Below, piece by piece: positions 1 through 8,169 of a DNA stretch of 64,000 nucleotides. The position numbers and the translations under genes were made by a program. Position 1 is the stretch's first letter; each line of letters opens with the position of its first letter. The DNA lies in the NCBI GenBank assembly GCA_028554795.2, contig CM068831.1, positions 62,255,269 through 62,319,268 of the forward strand. Reading direction: 5' to 3'. Origin of the DNA: Sinohyriopsis cumingii (lineage: Eukaryota > Mollusca > Bivalvia > Unionida > Unionidae). The notes under the pieces are model-generated. The model did not search any database. It saw nothing but the letters and a program-made list of their open reading frames with translations, and had not been told where the DNA came from.

Positions 1-1
1 T

Positions 2-46
2 CCAATCCGAAGAGAGTAGTCTGTGACGTCAGTTGGTCTATATAGA
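2..46 (+). promoter_or_regulatory. Promoter of the Gln-rich gene: CCAAT, CRE palindrome, TATA box
   Basis: A CCAAT box (2-6), a perfect cAMP-response/ATF palindrome TGACGTCA (24-31) and a TATA-like CTATATAG (38-45) are stacked about 50-90 bp upstream of the ATG at 93. The same arrangement is kept in the other copy (CRE at 52348-52355), supporting function. Transcription is expected to start near 70. Confidence 0.6.
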
Positions 47-92
47 TTCGCTAGCGCTTGTGTGCAGTCAATCTATGCGACAGTGATTGAAC

Positions 93-653
93 ATGACGGA
101 AACTCAGAAAACGATCCATTGGGGTGCACCAGCAGGGGAGACTGCCCAAGGGAACCCGGACTTACTTTCAGAAGAGGTACATTGGGATTTTGTGGATTTT
201 CTTACCTCGCAAGAATTTGTTCTGGAACCTTCGTTACCTTCTTCATTACCGCAAGTGGAGAATTTTAGACAGAGACAGAAAGAAGAATTGGAGAAATTTA
301 TGCAACGACAAAAGGAAGCGGAACAAGCTTTTCTCCTACAGCAACAGCAACAGCAACAAGAAGAGGTAAGAAAAAAACAACAGCAACAACAGCAAGAAGA
401 AGTAGCAGCAAAGAAACAAGAGGGTGAAAATCAAACGGCTACGGTACTTTTGGACATTTTAGCGGAGTTAAGAAGTCTGAAACAAATGTATCAGACTTCT
501 TTATCACGACCGAAGAGAATACGACCTTCCCGAGCTAAACACGCCAACCCTGTGACTAAGCCTGTCGTACCACCCTTAGTGATTTCAACCCAATCATCAG
601 AAGTAGGCCTTGGCCGTGGCAAAGGCTTAAGGCAGTTAAAGTTGATTGGTTAA
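93..653 (+). CDS. Gln-rich coiled-coil accessory protein (copy L)
   Basis: 186 aa, unrecognised family. The N-terminal ~60 residues are acidic and aromatic. A Gln/Glu/Lys-rich helix follows (about residues 65-125) with two polyglutamine runs, then a Leu heptad segment (about 130-150, DILAELRSLKQMY) and a basic Pro-rich tail ending in a GRGKG patch. This looks like a DNA- or RNA-associated coiled-coil protein, but no enzyme motif is visible. The ATG at 93 lies about 25 nt after the expected transcription start. A histone-type stem-loop begins 25 nt after the stop. The gene converges on the CCHC gene at 944-1435. Copy R has the same gene, 183 aa, at 51735-52286. Confidence 0.75.
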   Translation: MTETQKTIHWGAPAGETAQGNPDLLSEEVHWDFVDFLTSQEFVLEPSLPSSLPQVENFRQRQKEELEKFMQRQKEAEQAFLLQQQQQQQEEVRKKQQQQQQEEVAAKKQEGENQTATVLLDILAELRSLKQMYQTSLSRPKRIRPSRAKHANPVTKPVVPPLVISTQSSEVGLGRGKGLRQLKLIG

Positions 654-678
654 ACTCACCCCTACACCAAAATAAAAA

Positions 679-716
679 GGTCCTTTTCAGGGCCACCCAC
701 ATTTCTCGAAAAGAAA
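679..716 (+). terminator. Histone-type mRNA 3' stem-loop plus purine-rich downstream element
   Basis: GGTCCTTTTCAGGGCC at 679-694 fits the metazoan histone consensus GGYYYTTYTNARRRCC, with one G.U pair in a 6-bp stem and a 4-nt loop. The 3' flank ACCCAC is the canonical histone flank. The purine run CGAAAAGAAAT at 706-716 sits where the U7-binding histone downstream element lies in histone genes. Confidence 0.75.
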
Positions 717-943
717 TACAATTTCAATTTGCCAATAACTCAAAAATAAACCCCACCCATTTTACCCTTATAGTACGTGTCTGTGTGTGAGTGCGTGAGT
801 GTAGCTTCTTATTTTAAAATCAAAACTCAAAGACACTTACCTTATATCATTCATGTATTCTTTTATCCATTGTTACAATCCAATTCACAATTCACCACAG
901 AACACTTTAATTAAAAGTTCATTGACTTCTTCTTTCTCCTTGT

Positions 944-1435
944 TTAGTCTCTCTGTTTTTTGAATTTCTTCACCGTCACACTCTTTTCCTCTTCTTCTTC
1001 CTCCTCGCTTTCTTCCCTTCTTCTTTTTTTCTCCTGTTTCTTTGCTTCTTTTAAATAGAATTGTCTTTTTTCTTCCTCTTCTTCCTCTGAAGAATCCCTC
1101 TCTTCTTTCGAAGAATCCCTCTCTTCTTCTGAAGAATCTTTCTTTTCTTCTGACTCCTCTTGTTTCTTTTTTGGGCAATCTGGAGACCAATGTCCTTTTT
1201 CTTTACAATAATAACAGGTATCTTGACTTTTGTCTTTTTTAGCCCCTGTTTTTTTTCTTTTTTGACGGTCTGGACACTCTGAAGACCAATGCCCTTTCTT
1301 CTGACAGATATAGCAAGTATCCTGACTCTTATCTCGAAAGGAAGGAGAGTAGTCCGTCGGCTGGTCTGAAGAGAATTTTCTAATGACCCCTCGCAAAGCT
1401 CTGACGAAACGTTCCATCTCGGTAGTCTCTTCCAT
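944..1435 (-). CDS. CCHC zinc-knuckle protein (copy L, intact)
   Basis: 163 aa from the ATG at 1433-1435. It has two retroviral-type CCHC knuckles, CYICQKKGHWSSEC and CYYCKEKGHWSPDC (CX2CX4HX4C), separated by a basic linker. A Ser/Glu repeat rich in likely casein-kinase-2 sites (DSSEEE units) and a Lys/Arg/Glu tail follow. Such knuckles bind single-stranded nucleic acid; a nucleocapsid- or RNA-binding role is inference. TATATA lies just upstream, and the gene is divergent from PolB, sharing a ~90-bp promoter region. No histone stem-loop follows; an ATTAAA lies downstream. Copy R is frameshifted by one inserted base at about 51164. Confidence 0.75.
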   Translation of the reverse strand: MEETTEMERFVRALRGVIRKFSSDQPTDYSPSFRDKSQDTCYICQKKGHWSSECPDRQKRKKTGAKKDKSQDTCYYCKEKGHWSPDCPKKKQEESEEKKDSSEEERDSSKEERDSSEEEEEEKRQFYLKEAKKQEKKRRREESEEEEEEEKSVTVKKFKKQRD

Positions 1436-1485
1436 CGTTCTCCTCGGTTTGAGAGTGAAATGAATAGTGAAAGGACAAGACACAC

Positions 1486-1523
1486 CCTTTTTATATACGC
1501 TGGTTTGCCATGACTATAAATTA
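1486..1523. promoter_or_regulatory. Divergent TATA boxes between CCHC and PolB genes (copy L)
   Basis: TATATA at about 1491-1497 serves the leftward CCHC gene, and CTATAAATT at 1513-1521 would serve the rightward PolB gene. In this copy about 80 nt just after the PolB TATA box, including the start codon, are missing relative to copy R (50800-50890). Confidence 0.5.
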
Positions 1524-2501
1524 GAACAAAGTAAGAGGCAGAAACGTGATCTATCGCCTCGTACCAGGGATGAAATCTTGGCACAAATTCATGCCAGTGA
1601 TTTTGAAGAGGACATGAGTGAACCAGAATCCGCACCCTCTAAACCAAGTTCGTCACCCTTAGTCAACCCTGAAAAATACTATTCCATTCGAGAGACGGAA
1701 AAGCGCTCCTCTAGAAAATTTAGAACCACGGCTTACACCTACACGGTGAAGTTTAAAGATTTCAAGGCCGACGTACCCTTAGAGAAAGCAGAAGGGTTTA
1801 TCACCGAGATGTGGGATTCTTTGCTCACTGCACTCAAGCGACAATGTCAACCCAAAGAAGACGATCGCTTGACACTATCCATAGATCACGACGGTTTGAA
1901 ATCCCCTGTTTGGATCGAGTTTAGCAGACCCGCAGAACTGACCCCTTCCAAAGCCATGGACAAGATTCAACACGTACAACAATCTAATGACCAGTTTGAC
2001 ATCACCGATGGTAAAGCCACACTGAAAATGGCTCACGTCTCTCTTCCTCAAGGGACAGGACGCAAAAAGATGTTATTGGTGGACGACCTTCGCAACACCA
2101 AAACAAGTCTCGTCCGAATTAACAACCCTCAAGACCAGATGTGTTTAGCTCGAGCCATCGTGGTGGGACGAACCTATGCCAACAAGAACGACACGGTAGA
2201 ATGGAAAAGAACCTGGGAGAACATTCGAAAATCGAACCGAACCAAACAACGAAACGAAGCAGAACTCCTGTTGCAACAAGCTGGCCTGTCCAAGGACACA
2301 CCCTGTGGCATTCCTGAGATGCAAAAATTGCAAGATGCCCTAGCTCCACGCTACACCTTGAAAGTGCACCCTCAAGAAATGCGCGGGTCTCTGTTGTTTC
2401 GAGGCCAGGATTTTAAGGACGGAAAATACATTCATGTCTATCATCACGATGACCATTTCGATACCATTACCAGTGTCACCGGATTCCTGGGATACAGTTA
2501 T
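1524..2501 (+). pseudogene. PolB pseudogene, 5' part (copy L), cut by the inner element
   Basis: This matches residues from about 15 onward of the PolB in copy R (50843 down). A deletion of about 80 nt just after the TATA box removed the start codon and first residues, so the open frame now begins without a proper ATG. The segment encodes the N-terminal region of unknown fold and stops being homologous exactly at 2501, where the inner element begins. The frame resumes at 17166. The last host bases, AGTTAT (2496-2501), are the target duplication. Confidence 0.88.
2496..2501. repeat. Target site duplication of the inner element, left copy
   Basis: AGTTAT, or CAGTTAT from 2495, is repeated at 17160-17165 (17159 for the 7-bp version). 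Joining the flanks restores the uninterrupted PolB reading seen in copy R at this point. Polintons make 6-bp duplications; a 7-bp reading would make the inner TIRs perfectly flush. Confidence 0.85.
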
Positions 2502-2715
2502 AGCAGCAGGGAAGTCGTACAGACCAGGTGGCTCAGATAAATTTAAGCCTCCCACACAAACTTTCTCCGTAGAAGCCTCAGATTGCAAAAATAAACCTTC
2601 CTTCGCAAATTAATTATTAAAAATTCGCCCGGGGATGCATTTTCAGGCATAAAAAAAAACAACAAAATTTAGGGGGGGGTAGTAAAATTTGTTTGTGATT
2701 GCAAATTTGGGCTGC
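2502..2715 (+). repeat. Left terminal inverted repeat of inner element
   Basis: About 215 bp, matching the reverse complement of 16941-17158 with scattered substitutions, a different-length G tract (8 here, longer opposite) and small indels. It begins AGCAGCAGGG and ends near GGGCTGC. By eye roughly one base in ten differs between the two TIRs. Confidence 0.9.
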
Positions 2716-2719
2716 AATT

Positions 2720-3370
2720 TTATGAGTAAATCTGATCAAGACCAACTCGATACCTACTGCGCGGATCATGAAGATTAATCGTGACAAAACCGTGTGGCGT
2801 TGCCTGAGCGTAACTAAAGAAATTTTTAAACTTATTTATATCCATATCGCCGTTACACCAAGTTTGATGGATATTCCTTAGCGTGTGAGTATCAACGCCA
2901 TTGAATACCGATAAAATATTACAATTATCTCTAATCACCTTTGGAATTTGCGTATATCGCTGCGTCACGTAAATCACATCGGTGTTCCTATGTCGGCCAC
3001 GCGAGAATATCCTAGCTGGGTTAGTTTGCTTATCCAGCATTACATCATCGAATACGACAAGATTATTAACATCGCCATCTAAATTCTCCACTGATGGAGC
3101 CTCATTGATATCCGTTATAAATTCTATCGTGCCATCCTCAGTATTATCGCTAAATTCTTTTAATACCTGATAACATCGCTGATCATCAACAGACGGCGCA
3201 ACCAAATACAATTTGTCCCATTTTAACCATCGCATAATCAAATTTAGCAACAATTGCGTTTTTCCAGATCCCGACGGTCCAATGATTATCATTCTTATCG
3301 AATTTGGTAATGCCTCGATATGTTTTACTTGCTCGCGTTTTTTTGTGGCTGAAAAATCAATTACATTCAT
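2720..3370 (-). CDS. FtsK/A32-like genome packaging ATPase (inner element)
   Basis: 216 aa from the Met at 3368-3370; the upstream Met at 3394 would overlap the divergent zinc-ribbon gene. Walker A GPSGSGKT lies near residue 30, and Walker B LVVFDDVM near 105. A conserved VIYVTQRYTQ sensor-like segment follows, as in Polinton and NCLDV packaging ATPases. It is expected to pump DNA into capsids. It ends 4 bp from the left TIR. It is only distantly similar to the ATPase of the outer elements (20713-21456). Confidence 0.9.
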   Translation of the reverse strand: MNVIDFSATKKREQVKHIEALPNSIRMIIIGPSGSGKTQLLLNLIMRWLKWDKLYLVAPSVDDQRCYQVLKEFSDNTEDGTIEFITDINEAPSVENLDGDVNNLVVFDDVMLDKQTNPARIFSRGRHRNTDVIYVTQRYTQIPKVIRDNCNILSVFNGVDTHTLRNIHQTWCNGDMDINKFKNFFSYAQATPHGFVTINLHDPRSRYRVGLDQIYS

Positions 3371-3384
3371 GTTATTAGAATAAC

Positions 3385-3558
3385 ATGGATTCATATTGTG
3401 TTAAGTGTCGCACTCGAACTGCTACGATAAATCCAATCGAAGTCGTTACACGCAACAACAGAAATGCAATCAAGGGAGAATGTGAAGTTTGCAAGACAAT
3501 TAAGTTTAGATTTGTAAAAAAAAAAGTAGAACCGGAGGAGACATCGCAACCTCCTTAA
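3385..3558 (+). CDS. Small zinc-ribbon protein, DUF5679-like
   Basis: 57 aa. CVKC near residue 5 and CEVC near residue 33 form a two-CXXC zinc ribbon, with a basic stretch (NNRNAIKG) before the second pair. This pattern is what I know as DUF5679, common in large DNA viruses and Polinton-like elements; function is unknown. The frame crosses an A10 run at 3516-3525. The PLA2-like frame just downstream is in the -1 phase from that run, so this protein may also be the N-terminus of a fusion. It diverges from the ATPase gene. Confidence 0.7.
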   Translation: MDSYCVKCRTRTATINPIEVVTRNNRNAIKGECEVCKTIKFRFVKKKVEPEETSQPP

Positions 3559-3893
3559 CAAATCTGCCTGGAGCTCCTTGGGCGAAATATCCCGGAGAGA
3601 AACATTTACCAGGATACAACTACTGCGGACCTGGTACAAGGCTAGATATAAGACTTAACGATAATAATCAACCAAATCCTGGCGAGGATCCAGTAAACGC
3701 TATCGATAACGCATGCTACTATCACGATCTTGCATATCGCAGCGGAGATTTACAACAAAGACATCTCGCTGATATTAAATTAATTCACGCAATAGATGCT
3801 ATTCCTGATAAAAATTTCAAAGAGAAATTGGCAACTTGGTTAATAAAAGGCGCGATGAAAGGTAAATTAGTACTAGGTGCTGGTAATTTATAA
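3510..3893 (+). CDS. Parvovirus VP1-type phospholipase A2 domain, no ATG start
   Basis: Open frame of 127 codons. The calcium loop YNYCGPGT and catalytic helix ACYYHDLAY (His-Asp pair) are the hallmarks of the PLA2 domain that parvovirus VP1 uses to breach the endosome; Cys, His and Asp are all present. There is no usable ATG: after the TAG at 3507-3509 the only Met is near the C-terminus. The frame is -1 relative to the zinc-ribbon gene across the A10 run (3516-3525). It may therefore be made by frameshifting, by a non-AUG start or by splicing, or be broken by a one-base homopolymer change. The stop TAA overlaps the integrase ATG by one base. Confidence 0.8.
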   Translation: MCKKKSRTGGDIATSLTNLPGAPWAKYPGEKHLPGYNYCGPGTRLDIRLNDNNQPNPGEDPVNAIDNACYYHDLAYRSGDLQQRHLADIKLIHAIDAIPDKNFKEKLATWLIKGAMKGKLVLGAGNL

Positions 3894-4843
3894 TGGAGCA
3901 AATATATTATTCTCCGCGAGGATTTTGGCGAGGAAAATCAGCAATTGCCAAACTTGCTAAGGCAGCAAAAGTAAAGCAATCTGTCGCTGAATCGTGGCTA
4001 TCGAGACAAGCAGTCTGGCAAATTTATCTTCCTCCGCCTAAGAAAATATCATATGCGAGTTTCTCTGTCAGCGTCCCTAATGAAGTCCATCAGGCTGATC
4101 TTATGTTTCTTCCTTACGATACCGTCGACGGAGTCACATATAAATACGTGTTGACGGTTGTTGATATCGCTAGCAGATACAAGGAAGCGGAACCGTTATC
4201 GAATAAAACAGCAACAGAGATTGCTAAGGCGTTTAGCGAAATTTATTCACGATCTCCATTAACATGGCCGAAGCTTCTCCAGGTTGATCCAGGTCGAGAA
4301 TTTCTTGGCGCGGTTACTTCACTGATGAAAAAGAATAATGTTAAAATCCGTCGCGGTATTGTAGGTGTTCATCACAATCAAGCTATCGTTGAGAGATTCA
4401 ATAAAACTCTTGCAGAACGATTATTCGGATATCAATACGCGAGAGAATTTATCCAAGATAAACGATCTCACGATTGGGTAACAAGATTACCTCACGTGAT
4501 TAACGCACTAAATAACGAAGTAACACGAACAATATCAATGAAGCCCGCAACTGCAATTACAAAAACAAAAATACCACTAAAGCGAGATTCTACTATTTCT
4601 CCCGTGCTAGGTAGCGTTACTGTTAGATATTTATATAAGGAAGGAGAAGCCGAAGGTGGCAGAAAAAGAGCAACCGATCCAACTTGGAGTATTACAACGC
4701 ATAAAATATCAGCTGCAACAAGATCATCAGGAAGGCCAGCAATTTATTTTCTAGATTCATTAGCACCACAACGAGGATTTACCAAAGAAGAACTACAAAT
4801 AATACCAAAGGATACTCAATTGCCGCCAGCTTCGTTAATGTGA
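3893..4843 (+). CDS. Retroviral-type DDE integrase (inner element)
   Basis: 316 aa, rve-family catalytic core. The triad is visible: first Asp in HQADLMF (about residue 76), second in LQVDPGREFL (about 139), Glu in NQAIVERFNK (about 174), with close to 35 residues between the last two. An N-terminal helical region precedes the core and a basic C-terminal domain follows. No chromodomain is visible, unlike the outer element's integrase. It would join the element ends to host DNA and so produce the target duplication. The gene starts in the PLA2 stop codon, and its last 28 bp overlap the convergent polymerase-helicase gene. Confidence 0.95.
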   Translation: MEQIYYSPRGFWRGKSAIAKLAKAAKVKQSVAESWLSRQAVWQIYLPPPKKISYASFSVSVPNEVHQADLMFLPYDTVDGVTYKYVLTVVDIASRYKEAEPLSNKTATEIAKAFSEIYSRSPLTWPKLLQVDPGREFLGAVTSLMKKNNVKIRRGIVGVHHNQAIVERFNKTLAERLFGYQYAREFIQDKRSHDWVTRLPHVINALNNEVTRTISMKPATAITKTKIPLKRDSTISPVLGSVTVRYLYKEGEAEGGRKRATDPTWSITTHKISAATRSSGRPAIYFLDSLAPQRGFTKEELQIIPKDTQLPPASLM

Positions 4844-7788
4844 AATTTAATCCTACCCAACTGAGATAATTTTCTTACTCGAGAAACTGCTAGATAAACT
4901 AAATTCGACCAGGAAATTCTATCATCGACGATCCAGACTTGGCCATCTACTGTTAATCCTTGTGACGAGTGAATCGTTGCTGCGTATCCAAGTTTCCATG
5001 GCGATCTTTCTGCGTTTATCGCATTATTGACAAGATTAATATCAACGAAAATAATATCATTTAAAACCATTATTTTTTCTTCTCCACACGGCAAAGTAAT
5101 ATTAATATTTTGTTTTTTAGTATCAGCGGGCCTGTAGCACAGCGGCACCTTCAACGTTGAAAATTTCTCACAGTGAAGTTTGAATAGTATTTCCTGAATA
5201 GCATCGCGAATAATTTTTCTGCTAGCAACGATCAAATGATCTGGACGCCACAAAGTTAGAAAATTATCCATCGGAGTCTCGTCAATTATTTTTCTCATTA
5301 TATCACATTGAAACTTATTAGGTTGCAACCGAATCATTTTTTTAAACTCAGTTAGTAAATTATCATTAGATCTATAATCAGCGTCAATCTCTTCATAATA
5401 ATCTACAAATTTTCTAAGCCACCTGTGAGGAGATTCACCATCAATAGGATCAGGTTGACCGTGATCTCCGCACATTATTACTGCGGTATTTTTTTCCTCC
5501 AGCCAACTCAGGAATGATTTTAATAAAATTAAATTTACTGTACAAATTTCATCAAATACTATAATTTTATTGATGCACTTGTTTCCCATTCGAGCCGGAT
5601 CCCATAATCCACCGCTGTACTTGAAATAACTGTGATATGTACAAGAATTAACGCCACGTTGCTTTATTTCTCGCGCTAGTCTATGAGTTGGAGTCAGCAC
5701 GATCATATCAGAGTTTAAAAATAAATTTATCGCTCGTGTTGTTTTACCGCTACCGCCAGGACCGTTCATGTAGACGAATTTATTTCGTGAAATCGGATCA
5801 AACGCAGATGCGGCCGTTGATACTTCATCACATTTATCTTTATGAAAATTATTACAATCTTCCACATCAGCGTCTTCGCAATAATCTAGAATATCTTCGT
5901 TCTTTATTCTCCAGGTTCCCCAAGATCCATCGGCGATTAAATTCTCCAATCTGCATTGATATTTCTTATCGATATAAAACGAATCCGTTGCAACCCTTAC
6001 TGCGATATCGGCAAATTTATTTATCATCGACAGTAAATTAATACTCACATAAGCGAGCATTGACGACCTCAAATGTGTATACTGTGTTGATTCTCCATCA
6101 AGATAAGTGATCACTGTACCTAATTTTTCTCCATCAATAATAATATTTTCTCTGTTGCAGAATATTCCACGCGACACTGTATCGGCAATAATAAAATCCA
6201 TCTCGGCATCATTGATGAATAACCTAGCGTGTCGGTGTTTATGATCAACTGATCCTCCTTGAGTAAATTTACCAATTATTTTTCTTCCAATATCCTTCGC
6301 GTTTTCACAATCCGTTGGCAACCACACCTCGGTCTGTTTCCTATACGATATAATCGCCTCGCTTACCGTTAACGATATTAACATCGACGAATCCAGCATA
6401 TATCTCAACAACACCGTAGGGACCCATTTGTGTTGAGATAAATGCCGACCAAACCAAATATAACAGATTTTATGTAAATTTTCAGCAAATTCGAATGAAG
6501 TAACATGAGCGAATCCGGTCATGATAAAATCAGGTAACGGTCCGTTGATTGCCACTCTCGTCATCTCGCTGGTAGGATGACCGAATTTAGCAAAGTAATC
6601 CGCACAATCGCCATACCCAAGAAAACTTCCAGGATAGCAAGCGCTCATATCAACGGAAATCATATCCTCGAAATAGTATTTGGTGTTCCACAATCCTCCA
6701 TGGCCGTATTCGATACAACTAAGTTGAATATCATTAAGAAACTCATTCCTTGTAGGTTTCCACGAGTTTCTTTCTCTAGCAGCGTGAGCCGCAACAGACA
6801 GAACAGTAAAACAATTTGTTAGTAACCGATCTGGATTTGATGAATATTTCTCCGCGATATTTTTCATCGATTCATGTAATATTTCATCTCGGTAAATATC
6901 TCCGCGTGGTAAGATAAACTGATCGTATCTTTCTTCGCTAGAAAATAACCAGACCGATATTGGATCGGATCTGACTAATAGTTTGATATATCTAAACATT
7001 GCATCGAAATTATCTTTCCCAGATTCCACGGGATAAAACTTAACAACACGATCTCGCGGGAATATCATTACCGACTGACTCCACGCATGTGAATTATGAT
7101 CAATAATTTCGATTGGTGTTCCTCGAGAATTATACGGCGATGAATATAATATTTCACCCGATAGTGTTTTAACCGTAATAGGAAATTTAAGTTTCTTACT
7201 TAACGCAGCAACATCATCGATTGATGCGCCATCAGCAACTGTCTTTGCCCATGAATTAATTTTATTCAATCTCAATTGAGTCAGACCAGATCCACGACGA
7301 GCGTTTTTCATATGCTCGATAACTCGCTCAGCCACGCAGTTTATTATCGGCGATTCCCTCATCGTAGGTAGATTGTTCACATCAGGATTATTATTCAGCC
7401 GATAAATTCCATAGACAACAGCACTAGAAGGATACGCTCTAGCATAATAAGGACCATCAATCCCTAATAACAATCCTGGTTTCGAATTTTTATCAAGAAC
7501 AACATTTTTCTTACCGCCGCGTACCGGATCTCGTTTATCACGAATAATCCAAATGTCATCGGGCATTTGTGCAATAAATTTTATTCCGAAAATAAATCTC
7601 TCTTCTTTGTGTGAGTTTTTTATATGTTCGATTATCTTTTTCGCTCGCTCCAGATTCATTGTAACATCAACGAAGTTAGTTTTCCACGTCGACCAAACAT
7701 GAATCGCTCCATCATCAAAAAATTCCTTCTTCGCACTATCAACTTCAGGAATGATATATTCTGCCTCATCGAGATCAAATAAATCCAT
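4816..7788 (-). CDS. PolB-like DNA polymerase fused to SF1 helicase
   Basis: 990 aa. Residues 1-300 are an unassigned domain containing NCVAERVIEHMK. The middle has PolB-like motif A (VDMSACYPGSF, near 380), a Gly-rich KFTQGG segment where motif B is expected, and motif C as VRVATDSFYI (near 605). Only the second Asp of the usual DTD is kept; this is the metal-binding one in known B-family enzymes. The C-terminus is a complete SF1 helicase: Walker A GPGGSGKT (near 670), DEIC box, GDHGQPDP, DADYRS, an ATIHSSQG motif V and an Arg-bearing motif VI. No exonuclease motifs or protein-priming signatures were recognised. Probably the element's replicase. I recall similar uncharacterised proteins in fungal and invertebrate genomes (unverified). 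Confidence 0.85.
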   Translation of the reverse strand: MDLFDLDEAEYIIPEVDSAKKEFFDDGAIHVWSTWKTNFVDVTMNLERAKKIIEHIKNSHKEERFIFGIKFIAQMPDDIWIIRDKRDPVRGGKKNVVLDKNSKPGLLLGIDGPYYARAYPSSAVVYGIYRLNNNPDVNNLPTMRESPIINCVAERVIEHMKNARRGSGLTQLRLNKINSWAKTVADGASIDDVAALSKKLKFPITVKTLSGEILYSSPYNSRGTPIEIIDHNSHAWSQSVMIFPRDRVVKFYPVESGKDNFDAMFRYIKLLVRSDPISVWLFSSEERYDQFILPRGDIYRDEILHESMKNIAEKYSSNPDRLLTNCFTVLSVAAHAARERNSWKPTRNEFLNDIQLSCIEYGHGGLWNTKYYFEDMISVDMSACYPGSFLGYGDCADYFAKFGHPTSEMTRVAINGPLPDFIMTGFAHVTSFEFAENLHKICYIWFGRHLSQHKWVPTVLLRYMLDSSMLISLTVSEAIISYRKQTEVWLPTDCENAKDIGRKIIGKFTQGGSVDHKHRHARLFINDAEMDFIIADTVSRGIFCNRENIIIDGEKLGTVITYLDGESTQYTHLRSSMLAYVSINLLSMINKFADIAVRVATDSFYIDKKYQCRLENLIADGSWGTWRIKNEDILDYCEDADVEDCNNFHKDKCDEVSTAASAFDPISRNKFVYMNGPGGSGKTTRAINLFLNSDMIVLTPTHRLAREIKQRGVNSCTYHSYFKYSGGLWDPARMGNKCINKIIVFDEICTVNLILLKSFLSWLEEKNTAVIMCGDHGQPDPIDGESPHRWLRKFVDYYEEIDADYRSNDNLLTEFKKMIRLQPNKFQCDIMRKIIDETPMDNFLTLWRPDHLIVASRKIIRDAIQEILFKLHCEKFSTLKVPLCYRPADTKKQNINITLPCGEEKIMVLNDIIFVDINLVNNAINAERSPWKLGYAATIHSSQGLTVDGQVWIVDDRISWSNLVYLAVSRVRKLSQLGRIKFHINEAGGN

Positions 7789-7821
7789 TATTATATTTTA
7801 GACAAATATCTAAATTATAAT

Positions 7822-8169
7822 ATGCAATGCAAATGGATAACAGTCGGATCAACAAAATCATGTGACAAATCCTGCAGAGGTGAATATTGTGGCGCTCACA
7901 TATACGAAATTCGACGAGGTAACAAGGGGCCACAACGATGTTTAATTTGCCAAGTTGGTATTCGAGGAAAGACTCGATTATGTTTCTCTTGTGGAGGAAA
8001 AAAATATCGTGAATTACGGAGATATTATGAAAAAAGATCTTCCTCGGTAATAAAATGCGAAGAAGATTATATTAATCGTTTCAAAGCAAATTTCGATTTA
8101 AACAAAGAGAATATTGTATATGGAAATGAAATCAGCGATTCCCACAATGAAAATCTCACACGAGTATAG
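7822..8169 (+). CDS. Cys-rich zinc-binding small protein
   Basis: 115 aa, family not recognised. About ten Cys and one His in the first 65 residues form at least two CXXC-type clusters (CKW...CDKSC...YCGAH, then CLIC...CFSC), followed by a basic helical segment. It resembles compact zinc fingers of Polinton and NCLDV small proteins. It diverges from the polymerase-helicase gene with a 33-bp spacer, and its 3' end overlaps the start of the HNH gene, suggesting one transcript. Confidence 0.65.
   Translation: MQCKWITVGSTKSCDKSCRGEYCGAHIYEIRRGNKGPQRCLICQVGIRGKTRLCFSCGGKKYRELRRYYEKRSSSVIKCEEDYINRFKANFDLNKENIVYGNEISDSHNENLTRV

Noticed and set aside
3391-3639. 82-codon minus-strand frame upstream of the packaging ATPase
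   Set aside because: Antisense to the zinc-ribbon gene and PLA2 domain, which have clear motifs.
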